Positions 8,886 through 16,634 of a stretch of DNA of 51,559 bases are shown here, piece after piece. Position numbers and translations under genes: made by a program. The notes under the pieces were generated by a model. That model did not search any database. It saw only the letters and a program-made list of their open reading frames with translations, and was not told the origin of the DNA. This DNA comes from Micrococcales bacterium (GTDB lineage Bacteria; Actinomycetota; Actinomycetes; Actinomycetales; CAWJMD01). Where the stretch lies: positions 1 to 51,559 of the forward strand of contig PDSI01000115.1 of assembly GCA_002748415.1 (NCBI GenBank). The letters run 5' to 3'. The stretch's first letter is position 1. Every line of letters starts with the position of its first letter.

Positions 8886-9686
8886 TTGAGTAGCAAAACC
8901 AAAGGCAGTCACAACAAGGCCAAGCTGTCCAGCCAAGACCATCGCGCCGCAGCCCGGCAGAAAGCCGAACAGATGCGCGCAGCGGCCGACCGCAGCCGCC
9001 GCCGGCGTCTGGGCCTGCTGTACGGGCTCGTCGCAGTCGTCGTGTTGGGGCTCGTGGTCGCGGTCGGTATCTCCGTGCAGTCGGCGCGCTCAGGAGCCAA
9101 GGACAAGGCCAGCGGCCCGTTCGGTGTGACCGGGGCTATCGCCCTGCCATCCCCGGACGGCGCGCAAGGCGGGTCGCAGAAGCCGGTCACGGTGCGGGTC
9201 TATGCGGACTACCGCTGCCCGCACTGCGCCCAATTCGAGCAGGTGACGCAGGACTACTTCGACAAGGCGCGGGCGGCTGGTGAGGTGTCGCTGGAGCTTG
9301 TGCCGATCGCCATCCTGAACAACCGTGCCGCCGGTGTCGACTATTCCAGCCGAGCTGCCGGCGCTGCCTACTGCGTGGCCGACTCGGACAAGGCCAAGCT
9401 GAACCAGTTCAACCAGGACCTGTTTCAGGCTATGCCGCAGACCAGCCTCACCAACGGGGAGATCCTACAGATCGCGAAGCGGTCCATCCCTGACGACCCG
9501 GAGATGGATGCGTGCATCACCGGCGGTCGCTACGCCAGCTATGCCGACGTCGTGACCGACCGCGCCAGCCAGGACGGTGTCACCGCTACCCCGTCGGTGT
9601 TCGTCGACGGCAAGCAGTTGCAGCTGGACGGACTGTCTCCACAGACCCTTGCCAAGGCCGTTGCCGAGGCACGGGCAGCGCGCTAG
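8886..9686 (+). CDS. Membrane-anchored DsbA-like thiol oxidoreductase
   Basis: A 266-residue protein: a basic cytoplasmic N-terminus (residues 1-42), one membrane helix (about 43-65), then an extracytoplasmic thioredoxin-fold domain with a CPHC active site (C111-C114) in YADYRCPHCAQFE. The DsbA-type helical insert and the cis-Pro loop (ATPSVFVDG) are present. Topology and motif match the mycobacterial DsbA-like family that oxidises exported proteins. The start is TTG 8886 with GGAGAAGAGGA just upstream. It is likely co-transcribed with the MauE/DoxX-like gene. Confidence 0.9.
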   Translation: MSSKTKGSHNKAKLSSQDHRAAARQKAEQMRAAADRSRRRRLGLLYGLVAVVVLGLVVAVGISVQSARSGAKDKASGPFGVTGAIALPSPDGAQGGSQKPVTVRVYADYRCPHCAQFEQVTQDYFDKARAAGEVSLELVPIAILNNRAAGVDYSSRAAGAAYCVADSDKAKLNQFNQDLFQAMPQTSLTNGEILQIAKRSIPDDPEMDACITGGRYASYADVVTDRASQDGVTATPSVFVDGKQLQLDGLSPQTLAKAVAEARAAR

Positions 9687-9720
9687 CGGCGTAGGCCGAC
9701 AAGAGGCAGCCCTGGGGCAC

Positions 9721-9726
9721 TAGGAT
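9721..9726 (+). promoter_or_regulatory. Possible -10 box TAGGAT of tRNA-Thr
   Basis: TAGGAT lies 26 bases before the mature tRNA 5' end. A weak CCGACA -35-like box is at 9696-9701 with a long 19-base spacer. Confidence 0.35.
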
Positions 9727-9752
9727 AGGGGGTCAGCCGCAGCGGCTGGCCG

Positions 9753-9825
9753 GCCGGCATGGCGCAATTGGCAGCGCACCCGACTTGTAATCGGGCGGTT
9801 TCGGGTTCGAGTCCCGATGCCGGCT
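9753..9825 (+). tRNA. tRNA-Thr (anticodon TGT)
   Basis: A complete cloverleaf can be folded by hand. The acceptor is GCCGGCA/TGCCGGC, the D stem GCGC/GCGC, and the anticodon stem CCCGA/TCGGG around loop CTTGTAA (anticodon TGT, codon ACA). The T arm is TCGGG-TTCGAGT-CCCGA, and the discriminator base is T. The CCA end is not encoded. It lies between the DsbA-like gene and the convergent PAS gene. Confidence 0.95.
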
Positions 9826-9857
9826 CCGTTGTGGCCGGTGATCGTTGTGGCCTGTGA

Positions 9858-11228
9858 TCAGGTCACCGGTTGCGTCTCCAACTGCTTCAGCGCGTGCCGC
9901 ACCTGCCGCAGGTGCTGTTCCAGCTGGCCGGAGTCGTACGGCTTGGTAGACATGCTGATGGACCCGGCCACCCGCTGGAGGGACACCATGTCTTGATGTC
10001 CCTTGCGCACCTGGGCGTCCACCTTGGGTATGAAGTCCGCCACCTGCGCCAACACCCGGTTGCGGGTGACCAGCATGCGCCAGTTTGCCAGCAGTTGTTG
10101 CGCGGTGGTGACCGACTGCGATGCCGAGTTGATCTCAGCCAGCGCATCCGCGGCTCGTGCCGAGTTCTCCTCCAGGCCGAGCACGGTCCCGTCGAGCCCG
10201 TCTTCGAGCACCCAGCAGAGGTCGCCGATCGCGTGGACGGCGCCCTCATACCCTGGAGAGCGATCAATCAATTCGGCCACGAAGGTGCCCATCATCGTGG
10301 TGTGCAGGCGCGCCAACGCGATGCGGAATCTCAGTTCGGAGGTATTGGCTTGCAGCTCGCCCATGTTGGCCACGAGGTTGTCAAGAGCCGTCGACGATTC
10401 CGCAACGGCGGTGGTGATGGCACGGGATGTCGAGACCATGGTCGGCACCGAACCGCCCAAGTGGCCCGTGGCCTCCTCGGCGGCCGACGCGGTGGAGTGC
10501 AGGTCCCGCATCGTCTGCTGCGAGCGCGCCGCGGCCACCCCCAACTGGTCGGCTACGGCACCGAGCCGGTCCAACCGGTGCATGAGCTCGTCCAGCGAAT
10601 CATGGATACCGCGAACGCCGTTGAGCATGCTGGCAAGCGGCCCGGTCGCGCGCGGCCGCGCCGGGAGCCCGGCACTGCGCTTCTCCCGGGCCTGGACTTC
10701 GGCCGGTAAGGCCGCCAGGACGAAATCGACGTAGGACGGGTAGCCCGCGGCGGCCAGCAACTCGGTCAACTTGCCCAGCCCGACTCGCGCGTCCTTGTGC
10801 TTGTTGCCGCCTGCGACACGTCCGGCGCATTCGTGGCCGCGGGCGGTGCGGTACAAGGAGTACGCGGTCTGCTGCAGGTCGGGGCGGCACGGCTTCATCT
10901 GCACCGACAGGAAGCCGTCCCGCAATGGGGCAATGGTCGCGAACACGTGGTACGAGCTACCGTCGGCAGCCAAGTTCTGTACGTAGGCGCAGGTAGGAAC
11001 ACCAGCCAGGCACATGTCCCATACGACGCGGAACGCGCCTCCGGGCATATTGGGGTGCCTGACGATGCTGTGCGGGGCACCGACGAGCTCCTCCTGGGAG
11101 AAGTGCGACACGCGCACGAAAACGGGGTTCGCTCGCTTGATGATGCCCGCGCCGTCGGTGGTGGAGAAGCACAGTTCGTCCACCCCGAAAGTGTGTTCGC
11201 CCCCAGTAGGTACAACCCTGGTAGCCAC
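9858..11228 (-). CDS. Aer-type PAS protein with helical C-terminus
   Basis: A 456-residue protein. The N-terminus (about residues 10-125) is a PAS domain of the Aer kind: FSTTDGAGIIKRANPVF, then FSQEELVGAPHSIVRHPNMP and FRVVWDMC, the phrase found in Aer and aerotaxis receptors that bind FAD or haem. The rest is long, Ala-rich and helical, with a segment like the four-helix part of chemoreceptors (about 230-330). The conserved methyl-accepting hairpin that contacts CheA/CheW is absent, and there is no HAMP domain or membrane helix. It may therefore be a soluble redox or ligand sensor with an unknown output. GTG start preceded by AGGGG. No che genes are nearby. Confidence 0.75.
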   Translation of the reverse strand: MATRVVPTGGEHTFGVDELCFSTTDGAGIIKRANPVFVRVSHFSQEELVGAPHSIVRHPNMPGGAFRVVWDMCLAGVPTCAYVQNLAADGSSYHVFATIAPLRDGFLSVQMKPCRPDLQQTAYSLYRTARGHECAGRVAGGNKHKDARVGLGKLTELLAAAGYPSYVDFVLAALPAEVQAREKRSAGLPARPRATGPLASMLNGVRGIHDSLDELMHRLDRLGAVADQLGVAAARSQQTMRDLHSTASAAEEATGHLGGSVPTMVSTSRAITTAVAESSTALDNLVANMGELQANTSELRFRIALARLHTTMMGTFVAELIDRSPGYEGAVHAIGDLCWVLEDGLDGTVLGLEENSARAADALAEINSASQSVTTAQQLLANWRMLVTRNRVLAQVADFIPKVDAQVRKGHQDMVSLQRVAGSISMSTKPYDSGQLEQHLRQVRHALKQLETQPVT

Positions 11229-11289
11229 CGCACCCCTAACTCTTGTCGACCCCGCCTCCGCTGTCCGTAACCCTACCGGACACGATGAG

Positions 11290-12543
11290 CTAGAGCATCG
11301 GGCGAAGAGACGATATGAAGCGCTCGCTCAACCGCGGCAGCAACCCACGCCGGTCCCACTCTTGCTCGGTCAGTTGGCGGCAGTTGGACAAGTCCATCTC
11401 GAAGATCGACTCCATCTGCCCGGCCAGCGACTCGGACACGACCGCCAGGTTGATCTCATAGTTGCCGGTCAGCGACAGCCGATCGATGTTGGCGCTGCCG
11501 ATCGTGGTCCACTGCCCGTCGATGCACGCTGTCTTTGCGTGAATCATCGCCCCGGAGTACAGCCACAGGGTGATCCCCGCCTCGAGCAGCGTGGCGTAGT
11601 AGCCGCGGGCGGCCCAGTCGGCCAAGATGTGATTTGAACGTTCAGGAATAATGACTTTCACATCGACCCCGCGGCGCCGAGCGGCCAGCAACGCGTGCAA
11701 AATATCGGTGTCCGGGATGAAATAGCCTTGAGTGATGTAGATGCGTTTCTGGGCCCGGTTGATTGCGTCCATGTACAACGCCCGGACCGGAAACAACAAT
11801 TGGCCGGGCACATTCCGGTGCGCGCGCACGGAGGCGTCCCAAGTCCGGGATCCCACGTCGTGCAAGACCGGGTGGCGCGAATGCCGATAGGTGTTCCAGA
11901 AATCGACGAACGCGTCGGCCAGCTCCCATACGGCCGGGCCCTGGATGCGGGTGTGTGTGTCACGCCAGCCGGTGGCGTACAGCGAGCCCACGTTGAAACC
12001 GCCGGCGTAGGCCACCGCGTCGTCGACTACGAGTATCTTGCGGTGATCCCGGCCGGAGCGCCGCAGGCTCAGCCCGGTTCCCCAGCGCCACAACGGAAAC
12101 CGCAACAGATGCACCCGGGGGTCGATGTCGGCGTAGAAATCGTTGTCCACCACGAAGTTGCCGAACGCGTCGTAGATCACGTAGACCGCCACGCCCCGGT
12201 CGGCGGCCCGCGCCAAGGCGTCCCGGAACCGCTGCCCGTACTCGTCGCCCTTCCAGATGAAAGACTCGAAGAACACATGAGAGCGGGCCGCGTGAATGGA
12301 GGCTAGCATGTCCTCGTACAGGTCCACCCCGTAGGTGTAGGTGGTAAGCAGGTTCTCATTGACCGTGGTGGTCAGCGGAGCGGCGTGTGGAAACTCGTGG
12401 GCCTCGGTGCTGCGCCGCCGGCGTACCGCATCGATTCCCACAATCGTGCCGGCCACCGCCACGTGTGCCGCGATGGTGGTGGTAGCGCCGGCAATCGCCA
12501 GCTTCCGGACTGCGTTCAGCGGTGATCGGGACGGGCGGGGCAC
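11290..12543 (-). CDS. Cardiolipin synthase-like phospholipase D protein
   Basis: From GTG 12543 it is 417 residues: a short basic N-terminus, one membrane helix (about 14-38), then two PLDc domains. The HKD motifs are H167-K169-D174 (HRKILVVDD) and H335-K337-D342 (HAKTACID). Spacing and the motif GSANIDRLS match bacterial ClsA/ClsB-type cardiolipin synthases, which join phosphatidylglycerol head groups at the membrane. The frame is open further upstream (an ATG lies at 12657), but that would run into the divergent Fur gene. A TACAGT box exactly six bases before the GTG makes the shorter start better. Substrate assignment is by family. Confidence 0.87.
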   Translation of the reverse strand: MPRPSRSPLNAVRKLAIAGATTTIAAHVAVAGTIVGIDAVRRRRSTEAHEFPHAAPLTTTVNENLLTTYTYGVDLYEDMLASIHAARSHVFFESFIWKGDEYGQRFRDALARAADRGVAVYVIYDAFGNFVVDNDFYADIDPRVHLLRFPLWRWGTGLSLRRSGRDHRKILVVDDAVAYAGGFNVGSLYATGWRDTHTRIQGPAVWELADAFVDFWNTYRHSRHPVLHDVGSRTWDASVRAHRNVPGQLLFPVRALYMDAINRAQKRIYITQGYFIPDTDILHALLAARRRGVDVKVIIPERSNHILADWAARGYYATLLEAGITLWLYSGAMIHAKTACIDGQWTTIGSANIDRLSLTGNYEINLAVVSESLAGQMESIFEMDLSNCRQLTEQEWDRRGLLPRLSERFISSLRPML

Positions 12544-12549
12544 ATCGAT

Positions 12550-12555
12550 ACTGTA
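12550..12555 (-). promoter_or_regulatory. -10 box TACAGT of the PLD gene
   Basis: TACAGT-N6-GTG on the minus strand. It sits in the 83-bp region shared with the divergent Fur-family gene. Confidence 0.55.
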
Positions 12556-12613
12556 GCTTTTGCTGTGCGGTATTTCGCTGCCATGCCCGTGGGTCGGCGC
12601 AGTAAGGGCTCGG

Positions 12614-12619
12614 TAAGCT
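12614..12619 (+). promoter_or_regulatory. -10 box TAAGCT of the Fur-family gene
   Basis: TAAGCT, then seven bases, then ATG 12627. Probably leaderless. No obvious Fur or Zur box is visible to me in the divergent region. Confidence 0.45.
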
Positions 12620-12626
12620 GCCAACG

Positions 12627-13109
12627 ATGGAGCCACCGAATCCGCACTCTGAAGCATGCGTATCAGACCTGTGTGACCGCGCCCTGGCGGTCCTGCGCGC
12701 TCACGGCCAGCGGATGACCCCGGCCCGGCGCGCGGTGATCGGGGTGCTGGCGGCAACCACGGATCATCTGGACGCGGAACAAGTGGGGGCGCGGGTGCTC
12801 GAACTCGCGCCGAGCGTGCACCGCGCCACTGTGTACCGAACCCTGGAGACCCTGTCCGAGGTCGGTGTAGTCACTCATGTGCACACCGGGCGGGGCGCGA
12901 CCGCCTACCACCTGGCGGCCGATGTCACCGGCTGGCGACACCTCCATGCCCAGTGCCGGGTCTGCGAACGGATGATAGACCTGCCGGACGACCTGCTGGA
13001 CGGTGTCGCGGCTCGCCTGGCCGCAGCGGGGTTCACCCTCGAGCCGCATCATGTGGCGCTGTCCGGGGTGTGCCAGCACTGCCGGGGATGCGGGCAAGCA
13101 CGCCACTGA
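12627..13109 (+). CDS. Fur-family metal-responsive transcriptional regulator
   Basis: A 160-residue Fur/Zur/PerR-class repressor. The winged helix (about residues 15-90) includes RMTPARRAVIGVL and the recognition helix SVHRATVYRTLETL. The dimerisation domain carries the structural zinc site C110xxC113 and C149xxC152, and regulatory-metal ligands are suggested by WRHLHAQC and EPHHVALSG. Which metal it senses cannot be told. Its neighbours, a DyP peroxidase and copper proteins downstream on the other strand, make an iron, zinc or peroxide role plausible but unproven. It is divergent from the PLD gene. Confidence 0.92.
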   Translation: MEPPNPHSEACVSDLCDRALAVLRAHGQRMTPARRAVIGVLAATTDHLDAEQVGARVLELAPSVHRATVYRTLETLSEVGVVTHVHTGRGATAYHLAADVTGWRHLHAQCRVCERMIDLPDDLLDGVAARLAAAGFTLEPHHVALSGVCQHCRGCGQARH

Positions 13110-13118
13110 CCCGCCACC

Positions 13119-13141
13119 CGCCGGGGGCAATCTCCCCGGCG
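13119..13141. terminator. Hairpin between convergent fur-family and DyP genes
   Basis: An eight-base perfect stem (13119-13126 with 13134-13141, CGCCGGGG/CCCCGGCG) with a seven-base loop lies between two facing stop codons. There is no T-run, as is common in high-GC Actinobacteria. It can serve both strands. Confidence 0.6.
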
Positions 13142-13154
13142 CCCCAGGACGTGC

Positions 13155-14399
13155 CTAGCCGGGTGCGCCGACCAGCGCCTGCCCGAAGATCTCCCCAGGC
13201 GCGACCCCCGGCAGGATCGCGAACACCGCAGAACCGATGGGCGTGGTCCACTTGTTCAGCAGGTCGAGCTCGTCCAGGCGCTTCTGGATCGGTACGAACT
13301 GTCGCTCGACGTCAGCCTGGAAGGCGATGAACACCAACCCGGACTCAGACACCTGCTGCGGATCATCGGGACTGACGTCGTAGTTGTACGGGCGGCGCAG
13401 GATACGTCCCCCGTCGGTGCCGGTATTGGCCCGCCGCACGTGCGCGAACAGCGGAATCGCCAGCAGCCCGTTGTCATCGGTGGCCTTCAGGTCCGGTGTG
13501 GTGTGTACGTCCCCGCCACTGAGCGGAGTCCCGGTGGCCTGGGTACGCCCGATCGTCTGGTCGCGGCCGGGCCGGTCCAGCGCCGCCCAGCTCGCCAGGT
13601 TCATCTCGATCCGGCGTACCACCATCGAGGAGCCACCGGCCAGCCAATCCGGCGCCTCCTCCCCGCACCACACAAGCACGTCCCGGTCCGTCTCCGGGGG
13701 GTTGCCGACACCGTCGATCTGCCCCATCAGGTTGCGGTTCTTTGCGTCCTCGCCGTGGGTGCGGAACCCGGTCTGCCGCCACCGCGGCACGGCGAAGGGG
13801 CCGACGTCGGTGATGATGATCCGGGTCGCGTGCGACAGCGCCATCTGGTCGTTGCAGCCGATCTGAACGACCAGGTCGCCACCGCTCCACTGCGGCTGCA
13901 AGGCATCGATAGCGAAGTCCGGCAACGGTTTCAGCCACGCCGGCGCCCGGTCTTGCAGGCCGGCCTTGCGCAGTCCTTCCAAACCGATGCCGACCGTGAT
14001 GGTGATCCCGTGCGCCGCCTGCACGAGCTCCGGCTCCGGGTCGGCCAGCGACGGCTCGCCCTGGCTCAACCGCCGGGCCGAGTCCGTCCACAGCTGCAGG
14101 GTGCGCCGAAGACCCTCGATTCCGGCATCACCGCGCAGATCGAAGGCGATCACACAGATGAACCGGGTGGCCGGGGTGAGGATCCCGGACTGGTGTTTTG
14201 CGTAGAACGGGAAGGGCCCTGGGGCGAACCCGTCCGCGTCAGTGGCCGGGGCCTCCTGGTTGCCGTCCCCGCCGGAGCGGGAACAGGACGCGGTCGCGGC
14301 AACGGCCGCACCCAGCCCGGCCGCGCCGAACAGGCCGCGCCGGGAAATCCCCGATGCGGCACGTGGCCCGTCCGTGCTGGGTGTGCGGGCCGTGCTCAT
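13155..14399 (-). CDS. Tat-exported DyP-type haem peroxidase (EfeB/DtpA class)
   Basis: A 414-residue exported peroxidase. The twin-arginine signal is SRRGLFGAAG (residues 19-28), followed by a hydrophobic run. The distal Asp229 lies in GQIDGVGNP (family motif GxxDG), and the proximal haem ligand is His320 in FAHVRRAN; RILRRPYNY follows. EfeB proteins serve iron uptake with EfeU/EfeO, but neither is here. Instead the neighbours are copper-chaperone genes. That resembles Streptomyces DtpA, a DyP enzyme encoded with a PCuAC protein and linked to maturation of an extracellular copper enzyme. Role inferred from context. A GAGG sequence precedes the ATG. Confidence 0.92.
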   Translation of the reverse strand: MSTARTPSTDGPRAASGISRRGLFGAAGLGAAVAATASCSRSGGDGNQEAPATDADGFAPGPFPFYAKHQSGILTPATRFICVIAFDLRGDAGIEGLRRTLQLWTDSARRLSQGEPSLADPEPELVQAAHGITITVGIGLEGLRKAGLQDRAPAWLKPLPDFAIDALQPQWSGGDLVVQIGCNDQMALSHATRIIITDVGPFAVPRWRQTGFRTHGEDAKNRNLMGQIDGVGNPPETDRDVLVWCGEEAPDWLAGGSSMVVRRIEMNLASWAALDRPGRDQTIGRTQATGTPLSGGDVHTTPDLKATDDNGLLAIPLFAHVRRANTGTDGGRILRRPYNYDVSPDDPQQVSESGLVFIAFQADVERQFVPIQKRLDELDLLNKWTTPIGSAVFAILPGVAPGEIFGQALVGAPG

Positions 14400-14446
14400 T
14401 GTGTTATCACCTCTCGGTCAGTCGCCTGCCACGTCGAAGAACCGGC

Positions 14447-15076
14447 TCACGAGTCGTGCCCGGTGTCACCGCTGTCTTCCATGCCGCCGTGGTCCGCTCC
14501 GCTTCCGCCGTGGTTCATTCCGGTCTCGCCTCCGCCGTCGGGCTTGTACTCTTCCTCGGCGCCGCTGTAGGGCTTGGCCAGTGCGGTGAACTCGTAGTCT
14601 TTGCCGTCCTTGTCGGTCATGGTGACGGTGACCTGGTCCCCTGCCGTGACAGGCTCGGTCATCTTCATGATCATCACGTGGTCACCCCCGGGCTGCAGCA
14701 CGTGCTCGCCGTTCGCCGGGACCACGAACCCGCCTTCCTTGGGCCGCATGATCATCTTGCCGCCCTGGTCGACCACCTCATGCAGCTCGGTGTGCCCGCT
14801 GGCCGAGGTCGTGGCGCTGACGATGGTGATGTCGGCGTCGGACTCGTTCTTGATGATGCCGAAAGCGGCGGTCATCGGTCCCTCGCTGGCCTTGGCCCAC
14901 GGTTCTTCCACGGTCAGTGCGGTGCTTGCCGACTCGGTGGTGCTTGCGCCGGTGGTCTTGGTGTCTGTGCCGGTACTTGCCTCGTCGCCGCTTCCGCAGC
15001 CGGCGAGTGCGAGGGCTGCCGCCGCGCTCAGGGCCAGTGCGCGCCGGCCGATCTTGTAGGTCACGGTGTGTGTCAC
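14447..15076 (-). CDS. PCu(A)C copper chaperone lipoprotein
   Basis: From GTG 15076 (AGGAAA five bases upstream) it is 209 residues. A lipoprotein signal ends in the lipobox LAGC. The PCuAC domain shows the copper motif: a His in TELHEVV, Met residues in KMIMRP, a VVPANGEHV turn, and GDHVMIM. A His/Met/Asp-rich tail (MNHGG, DHGGMEDSG) may hold further copper. PCuAC proteins deliver Cu(I) to the CuA or CuB sites of cytochrome oxidase, or to other exported copper enzymes. It sits 47 bases upstream of the DyP gene and is probably co-transcribed. An in-frame upstream ATG at 15145 lacks a ribosome site. Confidence 0.93.
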   Translation of the reverse strand: MTHTVTYKIGRRALALSAAAALALAGCGSGDEASTGTDTKTTGASTTESASTALTVEEPWAKASEGPMTAAFGIIKNESDADITIVSATTSASGHTELHEVVDQGGKMIMRPKEGGFVVPANGEHVLQPGGDHVMIMKMTEPVTAGDQVTVTMTDKDGKDYEFTALAKPYSGAEEEYKPDGGGETGMNHGGSGADHGGMEDSGDTGHDS

Positions 15077-15196
15077 GAGAATTTCCTGTCTGTCGAAAAG
15101 TGTCTGTTCGTCGAAGGTTTGCGTGCCATAGACGTGGGAACGCACACGGCGTCGCCGTGGCGTCCGGCCTGGGACGGGCCCGGGGCGGCGAGGTTC

Positions 15197-15724
15197 TCAA
15201 ACGCGGAATCGTCGTGCCCGCACGATCCAGGCAACGGCCGCGAGCACGACGGCCGCCGCACCGGCCAGCAACGGCCACCGGGACGACGACCCGGCCTGGG
15301 CCGGCTCGGTGCTCTGGGCGGCCGACTCGGTGCTTTCGGCGGCCGGTTGTGCCGCGCCGGTTTGCGCGGCCGTGCCCACCTGGTAGTCATAGGTGCCGCT
15401 GATCGGATGACCGTCCGAAGACACCACTCGCCACCGGACCGTGTACTGCCCGGTGCCAGCCCCGGGCCGCAGCGGTTGGACAACGGTGTCGCCGACCATC
15501 TTCGAGTCTGGCTGCACCCAGTCGGTGCCGCTGCTGTCGGTCACCCGAAGTTCCGCGCCGATAGGGATCACCTCCGCCGAGTACCGCAGCCGTACCTCGG
15601 TGGGCGCGGACTGTAGGGCGGCTCCTTCGGCCGGGACAGCCTCGACGAGCTGGTCATGAGCGCGCGCCGGCACCGCGGCGGCGAACAAGAGCAGGATGGT
15701 AGCGAGAAAAACACGGACAACCAC
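15197..15724 (-). CDS. CopC-domain copper-binding membrane protein
   Basis: A 175-residue protein. After signal cleavage at ARA-HDQL the mature chain begins with His, which in CopC is a Cu(II) ligand. The later SSDGHPISGTYDY motif supplies another and is characteristic of the family. A Ser/Glu/Ala linker then leads to one C-terminal helix (PLLAGAAAVVLAAVAWIV) and a basic tail, so the domain faces outwards. In Actinobacteria such CopC proteins usually sit with YcnI, CopD or PCuAC proteins. Here it is just upstream of the PCuAC gene. GTG start with GAGG about eight bases upstream. Confidence 0.92.
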   Translation of the reverse strand: MVVRVFLATILLLFAAAVPARAHDQLVEAVPAEGAALQSAPTEVRLRYSAEVIPIGAELRVTDSSGTDWVQPDSKMVGDTVVQPLRPGAGTGQYTVRWRVVSSDGHPISGTYDYQVGTAAQTGAAQPAAESTESAAQSTEPAQAGSSSRWPLLAGAAAVVLAAVAWIVRARRFRV

Positions 15725-15842
15725 GAAGAGGACCTCGCAACATGAACATATTCCGACGCCGCACCGGCCACGGGGCCGCGCGGTGCCGAGCTGAATAGGT
15801 GCATCGGTGGACGCAGTGCCACCGGTGAGCGGCGGTGCCGAC

Positions 15843-16484
15843 TCAGACGCTGCGTGGAGGCCCGCGTGCCGAAGGAGCCCGCACCGGGGCCCCGGTGCAT
15901 GGAACCGGGCAGTGGGCTAGCACCAGCTGCGGGCCGAAACCGACGACGGGCGGCGTCCCGGTCGTGGACGACAAGGCCACCCGCACGCCGGTCAGCGCCG
16001 CGGCGGTCGTGCCGAGCAGGAAGTCTTCACCGCGGCGGACCATCCAGGTGATGAGGACGACGGCGGCCACATGCCAGACGAGCATCGGCCCGGCGGACCA
16101 CGCCGGTGTTCCACCGGCGTGTGGCACCGAGGTCAGGGCGGCGAGCCCCGCCGCCGGATCATGGTGGTGCAGGTGCCCGGCCGTGGCGTCACCGGAAGAG
16201 CCTTTCACCAGAACGCCGCCGCTGGGGAAGATCGTGAAGAGTACGTGGAAAGCGGTCTGCGCCACGGTCGCCAGTACCAGAATCCGGCCCGTACCGAGCC
16301 GGCGGCCGGCCAGGCCGGTGGCTACCAGAACCGACGTCACCAATGTCAGCCCGAACGCCAGCACCGATGGGGTAGCCGCGCCGGCGGCGACGTGCGCCGT
16401 CAGGCTGGCCGCCGAGGCCAGGGAGCCCGCAACACACCCGCGCAGGAAGCGATCCCGCGCCGCGGACCCTGAACGGTGCTTCAT
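15843..16484 (-). CDS. Membrane protein with a His-rich loop (copper cluster)
   Basis: A 213-residue protein of unknown family with about five hydrophobic segments (for example VLAFGLTLVTSVLVATGLAG and MLVWHVAAVVLITWMV). An extracytoplasmic-looking loop contains GHLHHHDP, a likely metal ligand cluster. The C-terminus is Pro/Ala/Arg rich with CPVPC. It begins the copper gene run (membrane protein, CopC, PCuAC, DyP), all on one strand, and has its own TATGAT -10 box. A copper-related role is inferred from the loop and position only. Confidence 0.75.
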   Translation of the reverse strand: MKHRSGSAARDRFLRGCVAGSLASAASLTAHVAAGAATPSVLAFGLTLVTSVLVATGLAGRRLGTGRILVLATVAQTAFHVLFTIFPSGGVLVKGSSGDATAGHLHHHDPAAGLAALTSVPHAGGTPAWSAGPMLVWHVAAVVLITWMVRRGEDFLLGTTAAALTGVRVALSSTTGTPPVVGFGPQLVLAHCPVPCTGAPVRAPSARGPPRSV

Positions 16485-16490
16485 GACCGC

Positions 16491-16496
16491 ATCATA
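16491..16496 (-). promoter_or_regulatory. -10 box TATGAT of the copper gene run
   Basis: TATGAT-N6-ATG on the minus strand. It is the closest match to consensus of the leaderless-type boxes here. Confidence 0.6.
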
Positions 16497-16634
16497 CCCA
16501 CGACCTGAGCGCGCTCACGACCAGTGCCGGTGTCCTTACTCTTGGGTGAGAATCACTCGCACGATGCGGCACCTGTTCGTGTGGCATGTCACAGTAGTGG
16601 GGGTCAACATCATGCTGCACAGGTAAGTGGAACT

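Noticed and set aside
16580..16593. TGTG-N6-CACA before the EAL gene, like a CRP/GlxR site
   Set aside because: The spacing between GTG and CAC is six, not the eight of TGTGA-N6-TCACA.
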